Source: Microbacterium wangchenii
GTDB lineage: Bacteria; Actinomycetota; Actinomycetes; Actinomycetales; Microbacteriaceae
NCBI RefSeq assembly: GCF_004564355.1
Contig: NZ_CP038266.1
Span: 1,488,001-1,552,000, forward strand
DNA: 64,000 nucleotides
Direction: 5' to 3'
The position numbers were made by a program, and so were the translations under genes. Each line of letters begins with the position of its first letter. Within the stretch, counting starts at the first letter, position 1. Below are positions 53,549-61,420 of this stretch, piece after piece. Below the pieces are notes generated by a model. The model was not told where the DNA came from. It saw only the letters and a list, made by a program, of their open reading frames with translations, and searched no databases.

Positions 53549-55110
53549 GAGCTCTGCTCCTCTCGACGGGCGGACGCCGCGGAATACGGCGGCCACGGGG
53601 TGAACTCATCCGGCGACCGCCGCCAGGCCAGCAGGGACAGGACGATCGTGGCGACGACGATGAATGCGATCGAGCCCCATCCGAAGGCGAGCAGATACCA
53701 GCCGGGGAGGCCGCCGTACCCCTCGATGATCAGCGTCACGATCCGCTGGATGAGCATGTAGCCCAGCACGACCGGGGCCACCACGCCCACCAGGGCCACC
53801 CAGACGCGGCCGACCTGGAAGGTCGAGACGGCGTTGAGGTGGGAGCGCAGTTCGCCCGCCCGGCGCAGCACCCACACGATGAGCACCGATCCGAGCACCG
53901 CCGAAGCGACGATGCCGATGTTGTTGGCCCACTGGTCGGTGACATCCAGCGCCAGCAGTCCCGTCGTGGTGGAGAACAGCAGCACCGACAGCACCGCCGA
54001 GACGGTGCCCACCCCCAGCGCGGCGGCCCGCCGCGACAGGGCGAACTTCTCCTGCACAGCCGCGGACACCACCTGCAGCACCGAGACGAGCGAGGTGAAG
54101 CCGGCCATCGCGAGCGAGCCGAAGAAGAGGCAGCCGAACAGCGCACCGCCCGGCATCTCGGAGACGATCGCCGGGAAGGTGATGAAGGACAGCCCCACCC
54201 CGGTCAATCCCTCCAGCTCGTCGATGGCCAGGTTCTGCTGCACGGCGAAGAACCCCAGCGTGGCGAACACGCCGATGCCGGCGAGGATCTCGAACGACGA
54301 GTTCGCGAACGCCACGACCAGGCCGGGGGCGGTCAGGTTCGAGCGCCGGCGCCGGTAGGAGGCGTAGGTGATCATGATGCCGAACGCGATGGAGAGGGAG
54401 AAGAAGATCTGGCTGTATGCGGCGATCCACACGTTCGGATCGCCCAGCGCCGCCCAGTTCGGCGTGAACAGCGCGTTCAGGCCCACCGCGGCGCCGTCGA
54501 GGAACAGCGCGCGGACCACCAGCACGAGGAAGGCGACCACCAGCAGCGGGAGGAAGATGACGTTGACCCGCTGCAGGCCCTTCGCCACGCCCGCCGCGAG
54601 CACCGCGATCGTCACGATCCACACGAGCGCCAGGGGGATCAGCACGCCGGGGACGAACTCGAGGCTCAGGCCGGGGTCACCGGTCTGCAGGTAGTCGCCG
54701 GAGAAGAAACCGGCCGGGTCGTCGCCCCAGCGCAGGTCGAAGGAGAACACGAAGTAGCTCGCCGCCCACGCGATCACGACGGTGTAGTAGAGCCCGATCA
54801 CGAAGGCGATCGCCACCTGGAACCAGCCCAGCGACTCCAGCCAGCGCCCGCGCGGCCCGCCCAGCCGTCGCAGCGACGTCGGCGCCGACCCGCGGAAGCG
54901 GTGACCGATCGCATAGTCCAGGAACAGGATCGGGATGCCGGCGGTCAGCAGCGCGACCAGATACGGGATGAGGAAGGCGCCACCGCCGTTCTCGTACGCG
55001 ACACCGGGGAACCGCCAGATGTTGCCGAGCCCGACGGCCGAGCCGATGGCCGACAGGATGAAGCCGACCTGACCGGTCCACTGCTCGCGGGGGGCCGTCG
55101 TGGTGCTCAT
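53545..55110 (-). CDS. metP: Sodium-dependent NSS-family amino acid transporter (MetP-like)
   Basis: This is a sodium:neurotransmitter symporter family permease, probably for methionine and/or alanine. GFILSAIGSAVGLGNIWRFPGVAYENGGGAFLIPY is the family N-terminal signature, including the unwound first helix that binds Na+ and substrate. Eleven to twelve helices are visible. It has 521 residues. ATG 55110 has AAGGA upstream. A TATCGT hexamer (55147-55152) gives a 36-base leader. metS follows with a four-base overlap. Confidence 0.91.
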   Translation of the reverse strand: MSTTTAPREQWTGQVGFILSAIGSAVGLGNIWRFPGVAYENGGGAFLIPYLVALLTAGIPILFLDYAIGHRFRGSAPTSLRRLGGPRGRWLESLGWFQVAIAFVIGLYYTVVIAWAASYFVFSFDLRWGDDPAGFFSGDYLQTGDPGLSLEFVPGVLIPLALVWIVTIAVLAAGVAKGLQRVNVIFLPLLVVAFLVLVVRALFLDGAAVGLNALFTPNWAALGDPNVWIAAYSQIFFSLSIAFGIMITYASYRRRRSNLTAPGLVVAFANSSFEILAGIGVFATLGFFAVQQNLAIDELEGLTGVGLSFITFPAIVSEMPGGALFGCLFFGSLAMAGFTSLVSVLQVVSAAVQEKFALSRRAAALGVGTVSAVLSVLLFSTTTGLLALDVTDQWANNIGIVASAVLGSVLIVWVLRRAGELRSHLNAVSTFQVGRVWVALVGVVAPVVLGYMLIQRIVTLIIEGYGGLPGWYLLAFGWGSIAFIVVATIVLSLLAWRRSPDEFTPWPPYSAASARREEQSS

Positions 55111-55146
55111 GCGATCCTTCGGTGAGATGGACGGTGGGCGGTCAGG

Positions 55147-55152
55147 ACGATA
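55147..55152 (-). promoter_or_regulatory. Putative -10 for metP-metS
   Basis: TATCGT on the minus strand, preceded by TGC (extended -10 style), lies 36 bases before ATG 55110. Confidence 0.4.
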
Positions 55153-55212
55153 GCACCGACGGGGAAGGGGCGCACCCGGTCGCCCGGATCCGGGACCGGG
55201 GGGATCGACGGT

Positions 55213-55248
55213 TCGCATACGCCGACGCAACACGACGCGGGGTGGGAT
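55213..55248 (+). promoter_or_regulatory. vanZ-like gene promoter box shared with the vanY-like gene
   Basis: The 36 bases match the region 57475-57510 upstream of the carboxypeptidase gene at 27 positions, without gaps. Shared blocks are ATACGCC (55217-55223), GCAAC (55227-55231), CGCGG (55236-55240) and TGGGAT (55243-55248). TGGGAT lies 6 bases before the ATG. It is a likely response-regulator-controlled promoter. Confidence 0.6.
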
Positions 55249-55254
55249 GGCGGC

Positions 55255-55692
55255 ATGCGCGTCTTCGTCCGGAGTCTGTTCGCCGCCATCGCCCTCGCCG
55301 TCGTCGCCGGGCTGACGCTCGCTCCCCGCATGATCGTCGGCCCTGCGCGCCGCGCGTTCCTGGACTGGGCGGATGCCACGACGCTGCCCCTGTTCGGCGG
55401 TGTGGCGTACGCCGAGGCCGAGCGACTGCTCAACACGGCGATGTTCGTCCCGCTGGGCGTCGCCCTTGCGCTGCTGCTGCCGCTGCGCGGATGGCCGCTC
55501 GCCGTGGCCGCCGGGTTCGTCGTGTCGGTGGCCGTGGAATACCTCCAGGCGGGCATCCCGGGGCGGGTGCCCGATCCCCCCGACGTGCTGTGGAACACCG
55601 TCGGCGGTGCCGTGGGCGTCGGAGCGGTGACGCTCGTGCGGGCGCTCGCCGTCGCCGCGCGGGCTCAGCGAGGCAGCGTCACACGCACGTGA
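55255..55692 (+). CDS. VanZ-like family protein
   Basis: This is a small membrane protein of the VanZ family, 145 residues. Four hydrophobic helices are visible. The VanZ signatures LNTAMFVPLGVALALLLPLRG, SVAVEYLQAGIPGRVPDPPD and VLWNTVGGAVGVG are present. VanZ proteins are linked to teicoplanin and glycopeptide tolerance in enterococci, but many homologues are of unknown role. Its promoter matches that of the downstream vanY-like gene. The 3' end overlaps the convergent sensor kinase gene by 28 bases. Confidence 0.88.
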   Translation: MRVFVRSLFAAIALAVVAGLTLAPRMIVGPARRAFLDWADATTLPLFGGVAYAEAERLLNTAMFVPLGVALALLLPLRGWPLAVAAGFVVSVAVEYLQAGIPGRVPDPPDVLWNTVGGAVGVGAVTLVRALAVAARAQRGSVTRT

Positions 55693-56762
55693 AGCCCGCC
55701 CTCGCGGCGTGCGATGACCTCCAGCGTTCCGCGATGGGCGTGCACGATCGCGGCGACGAGGGCCAGGCCCAGACCCGATCCCTGCGGGCCGTCGGAGCCC
55801 CGCGCGCGGCCGGCTCCGCGCACGAACGGCTCCGTCAGGGTGGCGGCCACGGCCGGATCGATCACGGCGCCGGTGTTGACGACCTCCAACGACGCCCCGC
55901 CCGGCGCATCCATCGTGGTGACGCGCACACGGCCCCCTGTGCCGTTGTGGATGACGGCGTTGTGGACGAGGTTGCCCGCCAGGCGGGCGAGAAGCGTCGC
56001 GTTGCCCGTCACGGCTGCGGGGGAGAGGGCGGTGTCGATGCGCACGTCGGCGGCGGTCGCATCCGCTGCCACGTCGGTGACGGCCTCGGCGGCGATCGCG
56101 GCCAGATCCACCCGCTCGCGCTCGAGTGCGTCGCCACGACCCACGCGCGCGAGCGACAGCAGGGCCTCGGTGGTGGCGATTGCGCGGTCGTTCGTCTCCC
56201 CGATGCGCGCGAGCAGCAGATCGACGTCGCGACCGGCGGGATCGGCCTGCGCGACCTCCACGAGGGTGCGGACGATCGTGTGCGGCGTGCGCAGCTCGTG
56301 CGAGGCGTTCGCGGCGAACCGGCGCTCTTCGTCGATCGTGTGCTGCACGCGCTCCAGGAGCGCGTCGAAGGCGTCGGCGAGATCGGTCAGCTCGTCGCGG
56401 CGCCCGGGCAGCCGGATGCGGGATCCGAGAGATCCGTCGCGTGCGCGGCGCGCCACCTCCGTGATGCGTCCGAGCGGTCGCAGGACGAACCCGGCGAGAA
56501 CCCATCCGCCCGCGAGGCCGAAGGCCAGGAGGGCGATGAGAGCCCACCACGCGTACCGGACGAAGACCTCCATGAGGTCGGACCGGTTGGGGACGAACAG
56601 GCCGCTGAGGTCCTGGATGTTCGCGTCGGGCACGAACCGCAGCAGCAGGAACCCCACCGCGAACAGCGCGACGCCGGCGACCAGGAGGAATCCCGCGTAG
56701 CTCAGGGTGAGCTTCACGCGCACCGAGAGCCCGGGCGGACGGGATCGGCCGGGGTCCGTCAT
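55665..56762 (-). CDS. Two-component sensor histidine kinase
   Basis: This is a membrane HisKA-type kinase of 365 residues. Helix 1 is near residues 17-42. A short extracytoplasmic loop of about 25 residues follows, then helix 2 near 67-92. A HAMP linker (VLRPLGRITEVARRARDG) follows. The H-box is FAANASHELRTPHTIV with His155. The N-box is NLVHNAVIHN, and GSGLGLALVAAIVHAHRG is the G box. The very short sensor loop suggests membrane or envelope-stress sensing rather than a large ligand domain. ATG overlaps the regulator stop by four bases. Confidence 0.94.
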   Translation of the reverse strand: MTDPGRSRPPGLSVRVKLTLSYAGFLLVAGVALFAVGFLLLRFVPDANIQDLSGLFVPNRSDLMEVFVRYAWWALIALLAFGLAGGWVLAGFVLRPLGRITEVARRARDGSLGSRIRLPGRRDELTDLADAFDALLERVQHTIDEERRFAANASHELRTPHTIVRTLVEVAQADPAGRDVDLLLARIGETNDRAIATTEALLSLARVGRGDALERERVDLAAIAAEAVTDVAADATAADVRIDTALSPAAVTGNATLLARLAGNLVHNAVIHNGTGGRVRVTTMDAPGGASLEVVNTGAVIDPAVAATLTEPFVRGAGRARGSDGPQGSGLGLALVAAIVHAHRGTLEVIARREGGLHVRVTLPR

Positions 56763-57430
56763 GCGGCCGGGTCGACGTCGATGCGGTAGCCGACGCCGGG
56801 GACCGTCCCGATGACCCACGGCTCGCCCAGACGCTTGCGCAGGGCGGAGATGGTGATGCGCACGGCGTTGGTGAACGGGTCGGCGTTCTCGTCCCACGCG
56901 CGTTCGAGAAGCTCCTCCGCGCTGACCACGCCCCCTCCCGCAGCCATGAGCACCTCGAGTACGGCGAACTGCTTGCGGGTGAGGGCGACGTACCGTCCGT
57001 CGCGGTAGACCTCGCGGCGGAAGGGGTCCAGGCGGATCCCCGCCCGCTCCATCACCGGCGGAGCGCCGATGGCGGGGCGGCGGTGCAGCGCCCGCAGGCG
57101 CAGCACCAGTTCCCGCAGGGCGAACGGTTTGGTGAGGTAGTCGTCGGCGCCGCTCTCGAAGCCGGTGACCTTGTCATCCAGCCGGTCGGCGGCGGTGAGC
57201 ATGAGCACGCGCGGTCCGGCCGGCACGTGCGACAGCGAGCGGGCGATCTCATCGCCGTTGGGCCCGGGGATATCGCGGTCGAGCACCACCACGTCGTAGG
57301 AGTTGATCGCGAGCTGCTCGAGTGCGGTGTCGCCGTCGCCGGCGATGTCGGCGGCTATCGCCTCCAGGCGCAGACCGTCACGGATCGCCTCGGCGAGATA
57401 GGGCTCGTCCTCGACGATCAGTACGCGCAC
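56759..57430 (-). CDS. OmpR/PhoB-family response regulator
   Basis: The receiver domain has the acidic pair in VEDEP, the phospho-acceptor Asp51 (VVVLDRDIPGPNG) and Lys101 (DDYLTKPF). The C-terminal winged helix (residues about 125-223) includes ALTRKQFAVLEVLMAAGGGV and NAVRITISALRKRL. It has 223 residues. The GTG start has TAGCAT (57437-57442) 6 bases upstream. It is in an operon with the kinase and divergent from the vanY-like gene. Confidence 0.95.
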   Translation of the reverse strand: MRVLIVEDEPYLAEAIRDGLRLEAIAADIAGDGDTALEQLAINSYDVVVLDRDIPGPNGDEIARSLSHVPAGPRVLMLTAADRLDDKVTGFESGADDYLTKPFALRELVLRLRALHRRPAIGAPPVMERAGIRLDPFRREVYRDGRYVALTRKQFAVLEVLMAAGGGVVSAEELLERAWDENADPFTNAVRITISALRKRLGEPWVIGTVPGVGYRIDVDPAA

Positions 57431-57436
57431 GCCCCC

Positions 57437-57442
57437 ATGCTA
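57437..57442 (-). promoter_or_regulatory. -10 hexamer for the response regulator-kinase operon
   Basis: TAGCAT on the minus strand lies 6 bases before GTG 57430. Confidence 0.5.
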
Positions 57443-57474
57443 GGCGGGGGTGCATATCGCCGGTGTAGGGGAAG

Positions 57475-57510
57475 TCGGATACGCCCCGGCAACGCCCCGC
57501 GGCCTGGGAT
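57475..57510 (+). promoter_or_regulatory. vanY-like gene promoter box shared with the vanZ-like gene
   Basis: It matches 55213-55248 at 27 of 36 bases. The shared blocks are ATACGCC (57479-57485), GCAAC (57489-57493), CGCGG (57498-57502) and TGGGAT (57505-57510). TGGGAT ends 7 bases before ATG 57518. A related half site, GCATATCGCC (57452-57461), lies 27 bases further upstream of the ATACGCC block. Confidence 0.6.
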
Positions 57511-57517
57511 GGGTCGC

Positions 57518-58120
57518 ATGCAGATCTCCACCACCCTCGTGACCGCTCCCTCCCGCGTGCGCCAGGCCACGTTCGTCGCGCTCGCCGTGTGCCTCGCGGC
57601 GATCGTCGCGGCGTGCGTGATCGTCGTGGCCGGCCTCACCACCTCGTTCGCGACGGCACCTTTCAGTCCCCGCGTGGAGGACGGCCACATCCCCGAGGGC
57701 GCGGCCGTCTCGTTGGACGACGATCACCTCCCCGCCATCGGCGAGCTCGATCCGGCGCTGCTCGGCGCGATGCGGGAAGCGGCGACCGCTGCCGCCGGTG
57801 CGGGGCTGGATGTCCCGGTCACGAGCGGATGGCGCAGCGCCGCGTACCAGGACTGGCTGCTCGGCGTCGCCGTGGAGACCTACGGCAGCGAGGACGTCGC
57901 GCGGCAGTTCGTCGCGACGCCCGAAGAATCCAGTCACGTCACGGGGGAGGCGGTGGACATCGGCTCCGTCGACGCGCAGTCGTGGCTCAGCCAGCACGGC
58001 GCGGAGTACGGCCTGTGCCAGGTGTACGCCAACGAGCCGTGGCACTACGAGCGTCTCATCGAGCCGGGGGAGGTGTGCCCGGACATGGTGCCGGATGCCT
58101 CCTCGCAACGGGGGTCGTGA
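57518..58120 (+). CDS. VanY-like D-alanyl-D-alanine carboxypeptidase (M15B)
   Basis: This is a membrane-anchored zinc D,D-carboxypeptidase that trims the terminal D-Ala of peptidoglycan stem peptides. An N-terminal signal anchor (residues about 18-45) is followed by the M15 domain: PVTSGWRSAAYQDWLL, SSHVTGEAVDIGS (His140 and Asp147 as zinc ligands) and NEPWHYE (Glu173 and His176). It has 200 residues. An in-frame ATG at 57509 lies inside the TGGGAT box and is less likely. It is divergent from the two-component operon. Confidence 0.91.
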   Translation: MQISTTLVTAPSRVRQATFVALAVCLAAIVAACVIVVAGLTTSFATAPFSPRVEDGHIPEGAAVSLDDDHLPAIGELDPALLGAMREAATAAAGAGLDVPVTSGWRSAAYQDWLLGVAVETYGSEDVARQFVATPEESSHVTGEAVDIGSVDAQSWLSQHGAEYGLCQVYANEPWHYERLIEPGEVCPDMVPDASSQRGS

Positions 58121-58159
58121 GTCCGACCGGGGACGTCGTGCGGCGGTTAGTCTGTCGTC

Positions 58160-59659
58160 GTGCGCCGGGGCGGGGGGAGTGGGGCCGGTGCCGTGCGCGG
58201 GCCGCAGCGGCCGCTCGTGCGGCACGAGTTCGCGCTCGGCCCCGTGGCTGCCGCCATGCTCGCCCTCGCGGTCGTCCTCGCGGTGGTCGCGCCGCTGTAC
58301 GGCTATCACCGTGACGAGCTGTACTTCCGGATGCTGCCGCTGCAACCCGGCTACGTCGATCAGCCGCCGCTGACCCCCGTGATCGCCCACGCGGTGATCG
58401 CGCTGTTCGGCGACGGCGTCGTGGCGCTCAGGATCGTTCCGCTGCTGTGCGCCGTACTCTCGCTGCCGGTGCTCGCGCTCATCACGCGCGAAGTGGGCGG
58501 TACCCGGTTCGCGCAAGCTCTGACGGTGTGGGGGATGGCCGGTGCCACCCTCACGCTGATGTTCGGGCACGTCCTGCTCACGGCGAGCCTGGATCTGCTC
58601 GTGTGGCCGGCGGCGCTGCTGTGCGCGGTGCGTGCCGTCCTGCGCGACGACGGGCGCTGGTGGCTCGCCGCCGGTGCGATCATCGGCGCGAGCACGTTCA
58701 ACAAGCTCCTCGTCGTCGTCCTCATGGTGGGGATCGCCGGGGGACTGGCCATGTGCGGTCCGCGCCGGTGGTTCGCCTCGGCGTGGCTGTGGGCCGGAGT
58801 CGCCGCCGCGGCGGCCCTCGCTCTGCCGAGCGCGGTCTACCAGGTGACGCACGGGTGGCCACAGCTGGCCATGGGGGCCGCACTCGCCGAGGACAACGCC
58901 ACCGAGGTGCGGGTGCTCATGTGGCCGATGCTGATCCTGCTGGTCGGTCCGGTGCTGGCGGTCTTCTGGGTCGCCGCGTTGCACGGGGTTCTGCGCCGAG
59001 CGCAGTGGCGTCCGCTGCGGTTCCTCGTCGTGACCTTCGCCGTGATCGTCGCGTTCGTCTTCGTCGGCGGAACGCAGTTCTACTACACAGCGGGCGTGCT
59101 CGCCGTGCTCGTTGCGGTGGGCGCGGTTCCGGTCGCGGACTGGGTGCGTACCCGAGGTCGCACCCGGTGGGCGTGGACCCTCGTGGCCGTCAACGCCGCG
59201 ACGTGCGCGGTGGTCGCGCTCCCGGTCCTCCCGCTCCCGGCCCTCGCCGCATCGGGCATCGGCGACATCAACTCCGCCGTGGGCGACCAGGTCGGCTGGG
59301 AGCGCTACGCGGCGCAGATCGACGCCGCCGTCGTGGCCTCCAGCGCGGAGGCGATCATCACCTCCAATTACGGTGAGGCGGGAGCGGTGGACCGGTTCGG
59401 CGCGACAGGGGTCCCGATCTTCAGCGGGCACAATGCACTGTGGGACCTCGGCGGACCGGCGGAGGCCACCGACACCGTCGTCATCGCCGGGGGACAGGGC
59501 CGGTTCGTGACGCATCTGTTCGACGCGTGCGAGGTCGTCGACGAACTCGACAACGGCGTCGGCGTCGGCAACGAGGAGCAGGGAAGGCCCATCACGGTGT
59601 GCCGGGGCTCGGTGCAGGGGTGGACGGCGATGTGGGAGGCTTTCCGCCACCTCGACTGA
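58160..59659 (+). CDS. GT39/ArnT-like polytopic glycosyltransferase
   Basis: This is a GT-C fold membrane glycosyltransferase resembling protein mannosyl/arabinosyl transferases. The N-terminal loop after helix 1 has YGYHRDELYFRMLPLQPGYV then DQPPLTPVIAHAVI, the family catalytic-loop pattern with Asp/Glu. About ten helices follow, ending in an extracytoplasmic tail of about 130 residues. It has 499 residues. TAGTCT (58148-58153) lies 6 bases before GTG 58160. Donor would be a polyprenyl-phosphate sugar; acceptor unknown. Confidence 0.86.
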   Translation: MRRGGGSGAGAVRGPQRPLVRHEFALGPVAAAMLALAVVLAVVAPLYGYHRDELYFRMLPLQPGYVDQPPLTPVIAHAVIALFGDGVVALRIVPLLCAVLSLPVLALITREVGGTRFAQALTVWGMAGATLTLMFGHVLLTASLDLLVWPAALLCAVRAVLRDDGRWWLAAGAIIGASTFNKLLVVVLMVGIAGGLAMCGPRRWFASAWLWAGVAAAAALALPSAVYQVTHGWPQLAMGAALAEDNATEVRVLMWPMLILLVGPVLAVFWVAALHGVLRRAQWRPLRFLVVTFAVIVAFVFVGGTQFYYTAGVLAVLVAVGAVPVADWVRTRGRTRWAWTLVAVNAATCAVVALPVLPLPALAASGIGDINSAVGDQVGWERYAAQIDAAVVASSAEAIITSNYGEAGAVDRFGATGVPIFSGHNALWDLGGPAEATDTVVIAGGQGRFVTHLFDACEVVDELDNGVGVGNEEQGRPITVCRGSVQGWTAMWEAFRHLD

Positions 59660-59694
59660 CCGTGCGGCGGCGGCCTACGCGGAATGATGGAGCG

Positions 59695-60312
59695 ATGGCG
59701 GAGGACATCGGGGCGCGGCTGCGCGAGATCGCCCGAACGAGCGCGGAGCCCTCGAGTGCGCTCCGCGACCGGCACCTCATCGAGGTCGTCCCCGAACTGG
59801 CTGCGCTCGCAGGGACGCCGCAGGACCCGGTGTGGCATCCCGAGGGGGACGTGCTCGTGCATTCGCTGTGGGCCGCCGACCTGGCCGCCACGCACGCCGT
59901 ACAGCACGACATCCACGCCGACCGACGCGAGCTGCTGGTCCTCGCCTCGCTCCTGCACGACGTGGGCAAACCCGACACGACGCGCCGCCGCAACGGCCGG
60001 CTGACGTCGTGGGGTCACGCCGAGCGCGGCGCGGTGCTCGTGCGGTCGATGGGCGATCGGATGCGGTGGCCGAAGCCCCTCGTGCGCGCGATCGCCGAGA
60101 TCGTGGCCACCCACATGGCGCACGTCGCGGTGCAGGGCACGCCGAGCGCGAAGGCCGTGCGACGCGTGCGCGATCGGCTGGAGGCAGCCGGCACCTCGCT
60201 GGCGGACTGGGCGGTGGTCGTCCGATGCGATGGCGAGGCGCGCGGCCGGGCCGCACGGCCGGATGCATCGGTGCCGTGGACCAGGGGGGACGCGCGCCTC
60301 AGCCGCCGCTGA
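59695..60312 (+). CDS. HD-domain phosphohydrolase
   Basis: This is an HD-superfamily metal-dependent phosphohydrolase resembling the HD domain attached to tRNA nucleotidyltransferases. The metal ligands are in LVHSLWAADLAATHA, LLHDVGKPDTTRRR (the HD pair) and a later HMAHVAV. It has 205 residues. AATGAT (59683-59688) lies 6 bases before ATG 59695. Its stop abuts the stop of the convergent dinB gene. Substrate unknown. Confidence 0.87.
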   Translation: MAEDIGARLREIARTSAEPSSALRDRHLIEVVPELAALAGTPQDPVWHPEGDVLVHSLWAADLAATHAVQHDIHADRRELLVLASLLHDVGKPDTTRRRNGRLTSWGHAERGAVLVRSMGDRMRWPKPLVRAIAEIVATHMAHVAVQGTPSAKAVRRVRDRLEAAGTSLADWAVVVRCDGEARGRAARPDASVPWTRGDARLSRR

Positions 60313-61395
60313 TCACCACCCGCTGCGCGTGGGGGTGTGACCCTCCCGCGCGTCGTCGGGCATCTGCATCTCCGCGCGCACACCCAGCAGCCGCAGCGGC
60401 CGGTCGGGTTCGATCTTCGCCACGAGCGCGAGGATCGCCGCGACCACGGCATCGCGCTCGAAGGTGACCGGCACCTTCCGCGTGAAGGTCTTGGTCGTGA
60501 AGGGCGCGTACCGAACCTTCAGTCCGACACCGATCACGGGCCGCCCCTCGGCGGCGACGTCGTCGAGCACCTGCGCCGCGAGAGTGCGCGCGGCGCGCTC
60601 GATCTCGGCCGGGTCGGCGACGTTCTGCTGGAAGGTCGTCTCCCGGCCGTGCCCGCGCGCCACCCACGGCGTGTCGTCGACGACGCTCGCGCCCTCGCCC
60701 CGGCCGAGCTGCCGGTACCACGGGCCCATGCGGGGTCCGAACTCGGCGACCAGCGGCGCCTCGTCCGCATGGGCGAGCTGCGTCACCGTGGCGATGCCCA
60801 GATTCTCCAACCGCCGGGAGATCTTCGACCCCACGCCCCACAGGTCGCGCGTGGGGCGGTCGCCCAGAACGTCGAGCCAGTTCTCCGCCGTCAGCCGGAA
60901 CACTCCGCGCGGCTTGCCGAACCCGGTCGCGACTTTCGCGCGCACGAGGGTGTCGCCGATGCCGACGCTGCAGTGCAGGCGCGTGCGCTCCAGCACCGCC
61001 GCCTGCAGCTCGCGCGCATAGCCCTCCGGGTCGGCGGTGCGAACCCCCACGAACGCCTCATCCCACCCGAGCACCTGCACGACGGCGTCGGGCCGCCCGC
61101 GCAACGTCGCCATCACCTCCTCGGATGCGGCGGTGTAGGCGGGAGCATCCACCGGCAGGATGACGGCGTCGGGCACCTTGCGCGCGGCCAGGCGCAGCGG
61201 CATCCCCGACCCCACCCCGAATTCGCGCGCCTCGTACGACGCGGTGGAGACGACGGCGCGTTCGGTGGGGTCCCCGCGGCCGCCGACGATGACGGGGAGC
61301 CCCGCCAGCTCGGGCCGGCGCAGCACCTCCACCGCGGCGATGAACTGGTCCAGGTCGACGTGCAGCACCCACGGCCGCTCGGCTCCGTCGCTCAT
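60313..61395 (-). CDS. Y-family DNA polymerase, DinB2-like
   Basis: This is a translesion DNA polymerase. The palm acidic residues are Asp14 (LHVDLDQFIAAVE) and Asp112/Glu113 (VLGWDEAFVGV). The fingers, palm, HhH thumb (TRDLWGVGSKISRRLENLGI) and little-finger domains are all present in 360 residues. The steric-gate position, normally Phe/Tyr, is Ile19. That matches the mycobacterial DinB2 group, which carries Leu there. A CACACT hexamer lies 7 bases before ATG 61395. No C-terminal beta-clamp motif is obvious. Confidence 0.92.
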   Translation of the reverse strand: MSDGAERPWVLHVDLDQFIAAVEVLRRPELAGLPVIVGGRGDPTERAVVSTASYEAREFGVGSGMPLRLAARKVPDAVILPVDAPAYTAASEEVMATLRGRPDAVVQVLGWDEAFVGVRTADPEGYARELQAAVLERTRLHCSVGIGDTLVRAKVATGFGKPRGVFRLTAENWLDVLGDRPTRDLWGVGSKISRRLENLGIATVTQLAHADEAPLVAEFGPRMGPWYRQLGRGEGASVVDDTPWVARGHGRETTFQQNVADPAEIERAARTLAAQVLDDVAAEGRPVIGVGLKVRYAPFTTKTFTRKVPVTFERDAVVAAILALVAKIEPDRPLRLLGVRAEMQMPDDAREGHTPTRSGW

Positions 61396-61420
61396 GCGCT
61401 CCAGTGTGGCGCAGACTTCC

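Noticed and set aside
55255..58120. A complete vancomycin-resistance cluster
   Set aside because: No vanH, vanA-type ligase or vanX is present in the window. Only accessory-like and regulatory genes are seen, so resistance is not claimed.
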